In this document: piece by piece, positions 42,901 to 54,000 of the stretch
Numbering within the stretch: the first letter of the stretch is position 1
Layout of the letters: each line of letters starts with the position of its first letter
NCBI GenBank assembly: GCA_023512835.1
Contig: CM042088.1
Span: 58,711,579-58,775,578 of the forward strand
Direction: 5' to 3'
Origin: Taxillus chinensis
Taxonomy: Eukaryota > Streptophyta > Magnoliopsida > Santalales > Loranthaceae
DNA: 64,000 bases
The notes under the pieces: generated by a model
What the model saw: the letters and a program-made list of their open reading frames with translations, nothing else
Told to the model about the DNA's origin: nothing
The model's database searches: none
Program-made: the position numbers and the translations under genes

Positions 42901-45064
42901 CATAAAGGAAAAAGAAAAAGAAGAAGAAAAATAGAGAAGATAAGAAGAATTTGGCAATTGGCAATGATAGAAGGTTATCATGCGGCACAGTGTGCAGAAG
43001 AGAAGAAAAATAAGAAGAAAAAGAGAGAGCAAGCAATTGTGGATTGTTGATTGGTGAGAAGAATAAGAAGAAAACCAGACTGAGAGTGTCGGCACGACAT
43101 ACCTCAAATTATTTGAGGCATCCCGTAAATCTCGGCCAAGTAAGATGAGTCACTAAGATATCGGTTGACTCGTTGCAAAGGATAGTATCAGTCAGATTGG
43201 AATTGGAAGGATTATTTCATGGTTGAGATTGTTGGATGGAACGATCATTAGCTGTGCATGTTTCCGCCATTCGAAAGGGACTTTAATACCAAAATGATAT
43301 GGATCACTTAAGCCAGAATCTAACAAGTGAAAAAGATGGAATGCATAATTACAAATATCTTTTCATGGAAATAAATAGGCTAAAGAGCCACTAAGGCACT
43401 AACTCACTAAACCATTATGTCCTGCTAATCCCATCACACAACTAATGGGTGACCCTAGAGAAAAAGAGAATAACTAATAAAATAAAAAAATACTTAATTT
43501 GTAAACCTTTACTTCCTCATATATAAGTGGTGTATGGCTGACACATATCACACTTGGGCTACAAAAAGGGTAAATTTTGAGTTGGAGTATTTATGTTGTG
43601 CTTGATCAAGATTTATTAACTTTATGGAGCCTTCATCATATGAAATTAAGAGATTACAAAGCATGTAATGTAACTGAATATAACCATTAGCAAACGCTAC
43701 CAAGATCAATGTAATTGAGGATTGCATTTTTTATGACCCAATTATCTAATCCACCTTAGCAAAATAACACAAGCATTAGTAAACACAATTAGAAGGAAGG
43801 AAAATAAGACAAAACTTCCCATTACCCGCACGAAGTTGGAATATGATATGGGCAGTGATGTAGCAATTAAAATAAGTTAAAGTTTTCTGCTAGATATGGT
43901 TGTCAACAAGAAACTATATGCAACTATTAAACCCATAAAAGGGTAATGATGTTACACCAAATAGCTACTAGAGTTTGAGCGATATAATAGTCTTCCTTGC
44001 TTCGAAATTGCTGTCAATATGCTTTAGGGACCCATCAGGAGTAGAGATACAATCCAATCCATAGTCCCATGCCACTCCAGCAGTGCAAAGTTTCTGAAAT
44101 ATATTATGTCTGCATTGAAACCATTTTAAGAGGTTGTTTGCTGGATGTTTTGCCCAACCATTTACTGGATGCAAAATGCATCTGCTAGCATTTTCAATAT
44201 TTTAAAATAGTTTATTATTATTTGATTCTACGATTATTTTTAATATGAACATTTAGGGTAGGAGAAGTGGTCATTGACTTTTCAATTTTAATCTTTTTAA
44301 AATTATTTGAATTTTTTTGCTTGTTGTGCTATTCATTTTTATGTTACAAACAGAGGAGCCTACAGAAAAAGCTTTATCAAACCAGCGCTAACTTAACCTT
44401 CTCTTCTCAGTTCTTATCAATGATTGAATGATAAAATGCAAATGGTTCCGCTGTTCCATCGTAAATGAAATGAAGTAGAATCTACAATATGTTTTATAAG
44501 ACACAATAGCATGGTAGAAAGTAATATATGAATCCTTAACAATTTGGCTTCCCACTGCGCTCCACACGTGTAGTGTGTGAGGGTGTTTTTAATGACACCC
44601 AAGGCCGCAATCTATTGATGAACATGATATAAGACAATGCTATTTGTGAATTTACATCTTTGATAAATTTCTGTTCTATTTTATTAATCTGTGGCAGGAC
44701 TCAACCCTTTTTGCTCCTAAGTTCATCACTTAATTGCTGCATTTCAATCAATTAAGTGCAGTGATATCTCATGATCTCCTTTTATGTTACTTTCCCTCCA
44801 TCCCCATGTCTTTGGGTCTTTTTCCAGAAACTCAATATCCAAGAGCTGTCCGCAGATGATTACTTCTCTAAACACAACGAGTTCGCCATGTGGCTGAAAG
44901 AGGAGAAAAATGTATACTTCAACGAGCTTTCATCTGATTCCACACACCAACTTTTTGGAGACTTTGTGAAAACTTGGAACGATCATAAGCTGGACTTGCA
45001 GTACTATGAGGGCATTCAAACTGCACCCCGAACTGCCCACAACTGGAACATAAAAAAGCAGTAA
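36966..45064 (+). CDS. SCI1: SCI1-like (style cell-cycle inhibitor 1) protein, four exons
   Basis: Exons 36966-37050, 37166-37294, 39443-39492 and 44828-45064; all introns are GT-AG. The joined product is 166 residues. Exons 1-3 give a very Lys/Arg/Glu-rich nuclear region (MGSERKSKKVEEEERSR, DDRKSRKKHR, EKKTDEKHKSKRHRDQ). Exon 4 gives the conserved C-terminus: LNIQELSADDYFSKHNEFA, WLKEEKNVYF, FVKTWNDHKLDLQYYEGI, RTAHNWNIKK. This ending matches my memory of plant SCI1, reported as a nuclear protein restraining cell proliferation in pistil tissue. The start ATG sits next to a GA tract. Intron 3 is over 5.3 kb and filled with transposon remains; the gene is otherwise intact. It converges on HRD3A. 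Confidence 0.88.
38650..38935. repeat. Intronic repeat, copy 1 (partner at 43700-43975)
   Basis: Direct repeat of ~280 bp within SCI1 intron 2. It shares blocks such as GATGTAGCAATTAAAATAAG and GGGTAATGATGTT with 43700-43975 in intron 3. No coding function is visible, and I cannot assign it to a known element. Confidence 0.65.
39610..43552 (-). mobile_element. Internally deleted short-LTR gypsy element in SCI1 intron 3
   Basis: Two ~250-bp LTR-like copies (about 39610-39862 and 43303-43552) enclose gypsy remains on the minus strand. Directly inside the left copy, AASWDEYDLIKQQFPTFQLEDK is the tail of a chromovirus polyprotein. It is joined to a gag linker, and a capsid scrap lies near 41380-41520, so protease, RT and integrase are deleted. 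TTTAATACCAAAATGATATGG near 43290 resembles a decayed primer binding site beside the right LTR. Short LTRs suggest the Reina lineage. LTR edges are approximate. Confidence 0.55.
39874..41290. repeat. ~340-bp direct repeats flanking a TIR element
   Basis: 39874-40213 and about 40946-41285 are near-identical copies of the gag-linker/pol-tail segment. Between them (about 40219-40942) lies an insert whose ends read GTTTGGTACGC at the left and GCGTACCAAAC at the right, i.e. terminal inverted repeats. Its centre (40440-40740) is very C-rich. Superfamily and TSD are not clear. Confidence 0.6.
43700..43975. repeat. Intronic repeat, copy 2, next to an exon-3-like scrap
   Basis: Partner of 38650-38935. 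Directly before it (43688-43711) AGCAAACGCTACCAAGATCA differs at only two positions from SCI1 exon 3 (AGCAAACGCCACCGAGATCA). The scrap lacks the exon's splice donor and is presumably a partial duplication. Confidence 0.55.
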
Positions 45065-46739
45065 TGGCAGTGCTTAAGGGATTTAGCAGAGTACTTAAAT
45101 TATCACATTTCGCATATGGATTGCTGCATAATTGGTTCTCTGTCTCTCTCCCTCCCGTTGCCTCAACAAAACTAAGGTTTAGCTAAATAGTATCTAAAAA
45201 GGTGAAAAGAGTTTTACAGAGGAATCAATAAAATAAAATAAAATTTTGCTAGTTACATTTGGTTGGATACAACTTAGGTATAAATAGGTCAAGAGCTGGC
45301 TTTAAAAAGTTCATTTAAGAACATATGGTTCCCAATGCTGGTTTGGTTTTTTACGCTAGAGGACTAATGGATATGGTGCTAATCTATTATACCTATAGTA
45401 ACAATCAGTGTACGTTCTCCTCGAATCTGGAGGAAGCACTCGAATGCCTCTCCAGTCTTGCTCTGTAGTTCAATTTATCTGGTTCCTTTCTTCAACAAGC
45501 AGGCTCTTGGATCGATAATGCGTATTTCCCTTTTTTGTTTTTTTGAAAAACAAAAACAGATTTCCTGTCCAACTAAATATGGTTCACAACATGGGAAAAA
45601 TAAGGCCCCGAAAAGCCCTGATAATTATTTAAAAAAAAACGGCTAGACTCTCCAATCTAACACGAGTATGCACAACCACACAAGTTTCAGATGTTGTAGT
45701 CTTCCCCTACCTTGTTTTTAGTGTGTCCACAAGTTAGATATGGGAGACCAGAAAGATATTGATCTAAAAGAATGGCCAAGATCAAAGCTGCACATTGAGT
45801 AACTTCGATCACTTGTATGCACTTTCATAAATTGATCTTTAACAAAATAGTTTCGTCAACCTTAATATATATTAGTTCACTCGCATTAGGTACCCTGGAC
45901 TTGTATGCGCTTCCATAAATCTATCATTTAAAAAATAGTTTCAAGCTTAATATATTTGTTCCGGGGCGTTTTGATTTTCATCTTATATATTATGTTTAGA
46001 AGATCAATATGTTCTAGTTTTTAATCTCCAATTCTTTTAGTACTGACTTATATTCGTACAATTAATATCAAGGATTAATAAAGGCAGTAGAAGTTTAACA
46101 TATTGCATATTAGTTTTTATAACAGAATATTCAAACAGAATATCGATTGTGCTAACATTTTTTAAAACTTAAAATTGTTGATTTTTAATAATACATCATA
46201 TGATTCATATATGAAAAACATCTAATATATGGCATGATAACGGAGTCAACTATGGAATAATAACATCTAAAAGCTATATCATTTTGATAAATGATTGCAG
46301 CCCAGCCCTTTTGCAAATTATAAGAATATGGCAATGGTTCTATGGAAAAAACAAATATAAAATGTGGAGCGCCTCCCAAACACGAGTTGCAGTTGGCTGA
46401 AAGAGCAGGGGTGTTGGTCGTGGCTGGAACAGAACTGGAGGTGTAGAGTGCTAACCGTAGGTGCTGGACTGCTGGTCGTGGATGGAACAGAACTGGAGGA
46501 ACAGATGTGTTGGTTATTGACTCGGATTCTTTTACCTTTTTCCTGATGTGCTCATTTAGGACGGATTTAGAAAGTTGAATTAGAGAAAGTTGAGATATAA
46601 TTTAAAATTATTATTTAAAATTATGATTAGTATTATTTTAATTATAAATAATGACAGCTTAAAAAATTCACTAAATACTTTTATAATCAAATCACATAAT
46701 TTTAAAAATCAAATAATTCAATTACTACTATTGCATTTA
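45065..46739. other. SCI1 3' flank and AT-rich intergenic DNA
   Basis: SCI1 3' UTR and flank, then AT-rich sequence with no recognised gene. A short repeat, GTCGTGG(C/A)TGGAACAGAACTGGAGG, occurs twice, near 46417-46441 and 46473-46499. Nothing else stands out. Confidence 0.4.
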
Positions 46740-47046
46740 GAGCATTTGTAATAAAATAATTAAATATTTTAATAAATTTATCTACATAGAATAATATTAA
46801 TCAAAAATTATATTTGAAATTTATGTTTCTGTTACAAATTTTGTTATAATTTTAAACTTTAAAATATTTTTAAACTTTGAAATATTTGCTAGTCAAATTT
46901 AGCTAAATTTAATTAGCTGGTAATTTAAAGTTTAAAATTTTAATAAAATTATAGTCAATATATAGATTTGAAATATAATTTACAACTAATGTTACTCCAT
47001 ATAGATTAATTTATTAAAATATTTAGCTATTATACTATTAATGCTC
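46740..47046. mobile_element. MITE, PIF/Harbinger type, TSD TTA
   Basis: 307 bp starting GAGCATTTGTAATAAAATAATT and ending ATTATACTATTAATGCTC in inverted orientation, with long AT-rich arms through TAAATATTTTAATAAATT. TTA flanks both sides (46737-46739 and 47047-47049). Arms and length match the 10080-10379 element, with more mutations. Confidence 0.82.
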
Positions 47047-48083
47047 TTAGTAGTATTATGTTCATCTTAAATACTTTAAAACAATAAATCAAATTAATTC
47101 TAATTCTAATTATATATATAACTATAATTAAAATTTATAATATATATTATCATTTTTAAAATTTGAGAAAGGGGTGGCCATGACACCTGCCCCCACAGCA
47201 AAACAACCACCCATAGTAACCATGAAAGTCATTGCAATTTTAAACCATTCCATCATAGTTAATTAGATCGTCACTCGGATAAAACACTAGATGGTCGAAT
47301 TACTGGTTCAATCACCGGATCATAGATTAAACCAATCATATAATTAATAATTATATATAAAAATATATTAATAAAAAATAAACATTTTAAAATAACACAT
47401 TAAAATTATACTTCTAATATAAAACTATTTATTTTAATATATATTTTTAATATAAATTCTTAATAAATTTAAAAGTTTAATGACATAAATTTATTATAAA
47501 AAAATTCAAATAAATTTTAATTAGAAGGATATTAAAGTGAAATATTTAGTCATTAATTTAATTTTAAATTATATTATAAAATAAATTAAATAATATTTTA
47601 TAGTTTTAAAAAAATCAACAGATTCTATAAAATCCAATTAGGCCAGTGTCAAAAAAATCGACCGGAACAGTCAATTTTTTTTTTTTCCAAAAACAATCCA
47701 ATCAGAAAATTAAACTGGTTAAGTGTTTGAATTACCAGCTTATCGGTCCGACCAACCGAGCCGGTGCAATTCTGATAATTATACATTCCATTATTGCAAC
47801 TTTCCTGGCAAGTAACCACTCTATTCTCAACTCAATCATTTTCTGCAAACAATTACAGGACAACAAAGATCATTTGATATTTACTTGTGTGAATCTAGGT
47901 TGAATACAACCTTTCTAACTAACATCAACAATCGGATATTTCCTTTTGGCCTCAATCTCTCAAAATTCTATAAGGAGTTCCAAAATGGGTCTAACTACCA
48001 GGGCAAATCAAACCCCTGTACAGCACCAGATAAAACGAAAATAAACAAAGCTCAGGTGTTTTGCAGGAATTTGTTGCCATCAT
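47047..48083. other. Intergenic DNA before the HRD3A 3' end
   Basis: AT-rich. Around 47255-47790 blocks such as TACTGGTTCAATCACCGG and CGGTCCGACCAACCGAGCCGG resemble the ends of a common plant TIR element, but a proper inverted repeat and TSD could not be defined. The last few hundred bases are presumably the HRD3A 3' UTR. Confidence 0.35.
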
Positions 48084-51000
48084 TTAATTGAGAGCTTGAG
48101 CACCAAGCTCATTGGGATGGTGAGGCGCAGCTACCTGTCCAGCAGCAGCAGCGCCAACGTGTCTACGTTGCCATTCACGGAGGTAAAGAACAGTTATGAG
48201 ACAAGCTGAGAGAGTTAATATAGTTAAATTTCCTTCTTCCAAAAGGACAGTCTTCACCCATGTTTCCACTTTAGGATAAACTTCAGGCAGTGAATCAATC
48301 ATAACAACCTAATACAAGTGCCAAAAAATGAATATACTTGGCTTATATAATCTTCAAAATAGAACACTACAGCCAACATGAACTGCAGGTTTCTTTATAG
48401 GCACATTACACATAAATCAACATAAGCATTCATTTAACAAAGCACACTAAGGAAAGTTAAGCAAGCTAATAATGAAAATTTTCCATAAAAAAAAAACAAT
48501 CTATACCTCTCCACTCAAAGAACCCACTCAATTCTGTCTTCAAAAAATAAACAAGAGGGGTATATATCAGCCGAGCCAGATAATGAATATACTTGACTTA
48601 TAATCTTCAAAATAGAACAGGACAGCCAACATGAACTGTATGTTTCTTTATTGGCGCATTACACAAATCAACATAAGCATTCATTTAAAAAATCACACTA
48701 AGGAAAGATAAGTCAAGCTAATAATGTAAATTTTCCATAAAACAAAAAGAATCTAGAAACTCTCCAGAAAATCTCAAAGAACTGCTAAATTTTGTCTTCA
48801 AAAAAGAAACAAGAGGGGTATATATCAGCCGAGCCAGATACCCAGCAGTCCCAGCCAGGAATGCCCGAGCAGTCCACAGCTGAGATTCTTGCCATGGGAA
48901 TTCAGTCATTCAAGCCTATTAATGAAAGTATACAATTATCCCAGTAATACTTGCAACCGAACACCCTGAAAAAACCTTAAAATTCATCAACATATCTCAT
49001 CTTCATCTCTCTCTTTTTTGGGTCTCTTCAATTGGGAAATTGTGCTTCACAATTATTCTTATAAAAACACCTTTTAAAATATCATAGACAATCTGACAGA
49101 CCAAGATCCAGGTCCCAATCCCATTAAACCAGCTCCATCAGGCCCAGGTCCCAATTCTATCAAGGCAAAACCTTTCCCATAAACTAAGGTCCTTCTGCCA
49201 GGACGTGCATTCCCAGTAGCATCCTTACAGTCCAGCTGCATTTTCTTAAGGTTAAGAAAGACTGCAAGAGAGCTACCCCCAAAGGCACACTGAGACTGCT
49301 TTTTCCACTCATGGCCATCTCCTAGACCTTTATTTGAACCTTCTCTGGCCGGAGGCATTCCCTCAACCTTGGTGAAGGAACAAAGAATGTATCATGAGAT
49401 GGCCAGGGATGGAGAAGCATTGAGATGGGTAGAGGGGGATGCAGACTGATAGAGGCTTAGTGATGACTTAGTTTCTTTTTGTGTGTGTTCGGTTGCAAGG
49501 ATTGCTGGGATAATGTATATTTACCATTAATATGCATTGGTTTTCTTCCAGCCACATGGCAAGAATCTCATCAGTGGACTGCTCCCAGGAGTCCCCACCA
49601 GGACTGCCAGGGATCTAAATCCTATGAACATCAGCCTACAAATGTATACATACCTGCTTTTTCAAATAAAGGTTTTAAGGAGGCATCTATACTGGCATTT
49701 AACTGAAGCATAAAATGGAATCAAATTGATTCTACTATTTATGGGAATTGCAATAGGACCCAACTACAAAAGCATGCAAACAAGAGAAATTTAAAACCAG
49801 GAACATGCTGCAGGGTTTGCATATAATGTGACAAGCTGACAAGAAAATTACACAATAATTTTAATGAAATCTGTAGTTAGGCATAACTATGCATAGGCAA
49901 CGGGAATTGGCAATTAAGCAAAACAAAGAAAATCACCAGTAAACTGTCAGCATAGTTCTTTCGTATCCACAAACTTGTAAGGGCAAGTTTGACAGGTAGC
50001 TTTGCTGTAGGATCAATCTCTTGGGCTTGGTCATAGTAACGCTTTGCGAGATGTAGATCAGATGGAAGTCCTTGGCCATGTTCATGCATGTATCCAAGGT
50101 TGAACATAGCTTGTGCATTAGATTGAGCCTTGGCATGCATGTAAGCCTCCGCAGCACGGGCGTAATCTCTATCTGTGCCCTGTAACAAGAAATGAGGAAG
50201 GAAAATAGAGGATTAACAAGTAATGGTATGATAGATATTAGTGTACATCATAAATCGTCAATCTGAGAAACCCGGAAGCTGTCTGCGAAGGGAACATACC
50301 CGCCCATAGTAATATGCATCCCCAATCAACAAAGCAGCATGCTCATTACCCTGTTCAGAAGCTTGCCACCACAAAGAATGCGCACGGTGATGCCTTTCGA
50401 TTTCTGTGCAGATGCCAGACTCTCCCATGCACATGCTGCGGTCCCCATACTTGTCAAGAATCCATGCACTATTACTCTGTGCCACCTCATAACCTAGCTC
50501 TGCCATCCTCGAGTACAAGAGGAAAGCCTTACCAACATCACCTTTTAAATATGACTCCAGTGCCCATCTAGACAATGAACTCCATGGTCCCCGTTCAGCA
50601 ACGAGTTTGTATAATGCAGTGGCCTGAAACCCCAACATTGTTAACAAATGACAGATATACTTCAGCATCTTAAAACCATTCCAAACACATACAAATAGAC
50701 TAAACCAAAGATATACACACTTTGGATATACAGTCAATGAAGTTGGGCCTTCAGCAGGGAATGTTTTTGATATGTGGCCCTCTAAACCATGGATGAGTCA
50801 GCCGTGCATCACATATGAAAAGAAGAGGTAGCTTAGTAATTAAGCTTTACTTTATTTAATTTCACCGTGTCCTTATCCTTGCTGTTAAGGGCAGAGTCTG
50901 TTGGTTCATTTTAAGGTCACTCCTTCCATTAGCTGTGTAGTGGATTTAGAGGGGTAGTGGCTATTAGTAGTGGGAATAATGGTTTTGTGGTTTAAGTGGC

Positions 51001-54000
51001 TCTCTACCTATTTATTGGCATGTAAAGTGATTTGTAAGGCGGTCTTTTATCAATTAAATACAAGAGTCTGTAGGAGAGTTCCTGAAACTTTTCCTCTGAG
51101 AGGTTTCTATCAGTTTTTCCCAGCAAGGCCAAAAGTGAAAAACAAGTAGCAGTAGATCAATAAATGAAAATTTTGTGACAAACAGAAAAGAAACATCATA
51201 AATGAGTTGAATTTACCTTGATAATGTTCCTCCTAAGGCCCACTCCAGTGTGGAACATCTTTGCTAACTGGTAAAATGCCTTTGGTTGGCCTGCATTAGC
51301 TGCAAATATAAAATATTTGCAAGCTAGCTTCACATCCTTTCTTACTCCAATCCCTTTGAGATATAATACCCCTAAGTTATAATGTCCACCAGCATCTTCA
51401 TGTAGAGCAGCAATCTCAAAGTACTCTTTTGCCTGTAACAGAAAATGTATTAGCTTGTAGCACACTTGCATAATTTAACATGTTAAACAAATTTCAATGA
51501 GCATTGTTGTGAGGAAATTATCAGAAGAATCCTCTTTTAAAAGGGTAGAATAATATTTAAATATTCATCACTCCAACAATTATATTCTCATCTAGAGGGC
51601 AAATAGATTAGCATTGCTGAGGTTCAATGGATCTAATAAAACCAAAAAACATGTACCCTGTTGCAAGAAGTTCTAATGAAACCATGAGATTGGCATCACG
51701 AAATTACTCGGAAAACCACTAGATAAAAAGAAGAGTAAATAGTGCACGTGATAATAAACAACAAAAGACCAACTGAATTTCATCTTATATATTTAGGAAG
51801 CTAAGTAAAAATTGATCAGCTGGATGAAAGGTGTTAGGAAACTCATCAAAGAGATCCAACACATTTAAAGTGGTAATATGACTAAGCATTTTTTGAAAAT
51901 ATTGAAGTCCCACAGCAATAGTAATAAGTCAAAGAAAAAGTCATCATTAATAAAGCAGTATCTGCCCTAAAGCTAATAATAAAAGAGGAGCGAGAATTAA
52001 TAAATAAATAAATCAATCAAACAAGCCAACACACACAAACTAAGGATAAAGATACACTAAGTTTATATCAGGGAAAAACAATACTTTGGTGTAATTCTTC
52101 TGTTCTACTCCATAGCCTTTGATATATAAAAACCCCAACCCATTATATGCTGAATAAAGTTTTTTCTGAGCTGCAAGCTTAAGCCATTCATATGCCTTGG
52201 TGTAATTCTTCTCTACTCCAGCTCCCCTTGCATAGATCTCCCCAAGAAGCTCCATTGAACTTGGCTCCCCCTTCTCCGTAGCCTTTAGAAACCATGACAA
52301 TGCTTTTTTATGGTCAAGTCTCAACCCTCTCAAACCAAAGTAGTAGAAAAGCCCAATCTTGTACATGGCTAAAGCATTCCCTTTATGTGCTTGATATTCC
52401 AATATCTGAAAGTCTTCATCCTCCTCTCCCCGGGATTTCTTTAATTCTTCCTTGTTCTCCTCAACTCCATGATGGATTCTTACTGATTCTATTACAGGTG
52501 AGTCCTCTGAAACTAAAAAACTTTTCACAGCCACTTCTGCTAACTTAGCGTACAACATAACAGCTTTTTCGTGCATCTGAAATGAAACAAATATGCCAAG
52601 TTATATTAATTCCTACCTCAATTGATAAAAAATAACATAAAAATTATCTTATAACAAAAATTTTGAAAATTTCTAATTCCCGGGCCGTAGAACAGAATAC
52701 TTACACTAAGCATAAGAACTCTAGAGCAGAGAACATATTCCATGAAGCAGAGGATAAGAACCTCAGCAGCAACAATTACCTTTCTAGAATCAGATAACAG
52801 TGTTTCAAAAATCAAAACAAAAACACTCTCTATAACCAAATTCCAACAGTTCAGCACAAAAAAATTTGTTAGTCAATATTCCATAACAACACTTACAAGT
52901 CCTCCACTGCACAAGCAGAATTTAATTTTCTGCCAATAAGCTCTACAGCCAGAAAAAGATTTTAAAGACTGTTCTAAAAGACAGCCTAGACAGCAGTTGA
53001 GATAGAGATTTTAAGCACTGTTTTTTTTTTTTGCAGTTAAAGCCCATCTAAACAGCCAGTTTGACTGTTTAGACATTTTTTTTAAATAGAAAAATGAACT
53101 AAAGTCTTCCTAAGGGAGGGGGGGGGGGGGGGTGGAACTAGACTGCATCCATATTGGCATGTGTGGCAAGACCCCTTTTTGGACCTCGCCACTCGCACCA
53201 GGTTGGCCCTTTTATTGAAATAAAAAATGAACATGTGATCTTGGCTTGCAATATCCCCCCTTTACTGTTTGTTGGTTTTTAGCCTCTTCCTATAAAATGT
53301 CATGGAGGCCAGATAAAACATATAAACCTATGCATTAAAAATAAATGGTTTGCACTTAATTAGTTAATTTGTTGCAACTTAAAATTAACAATTGATTTTT
53401 ATTGTAAATGAATATCAATGTAAATGCCATTTTAGGTGAATTTATTGTGTACTTATGCTTATATTTATTAAAAGTAATTTAAAATATATGAAACTGTCTT
53501 TTTAACCGTTAGACAGTCACTGAACAGTCTTGGACTATCTCTTGTCTTCTAAACCTTAATTTTAAGGAGTCAATGGCTCCACAACTCTGGGGGAGGGTAC
53601 ATGGGGGCAGTATCAACTATCAAGCCAAGAAGTATCTGAGGTTCATATCATTAAAAATCTCTATCATATTTACAATATTCATATCATTTTCCAACAATTG
53701 CATTGCATGTCTCATGCAATCTATCCCTTGCATGTCTACAATCAGTCAAATTGATCATCCCACTCATCCAAGCTAGTGCTCTCATGGGCATCCGCACAAA
53801 CCAAATTAGATAGCATTCTCTCAAACCATCACCTCAATTGTAGCAACTCCTATGGCATGACTGCCCATTTTTGTTTCCCCTTTCTTCTTCTTCTTCTTCC
53901 TTTTTCAAACATGCCTAGCAAAACTGTTTCTGTTTTGTGTTCTAGCTTGAAAGCCTTTTTTAAAATTTGATATTAGAAAATGAAAACACTTCAAAACAAC

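Noticed and set aside
47255..47790. Possible TIR element with CCGG-rich ends
   Set aside because: No matching inverted termini or TSD could be fixed by eye.
49074..49358. 94-codon minus-strand frame in HRD3A intron 5
   Set aside because: It lies wholly within an intron bounded by good splice sites and shows no family resemblance.
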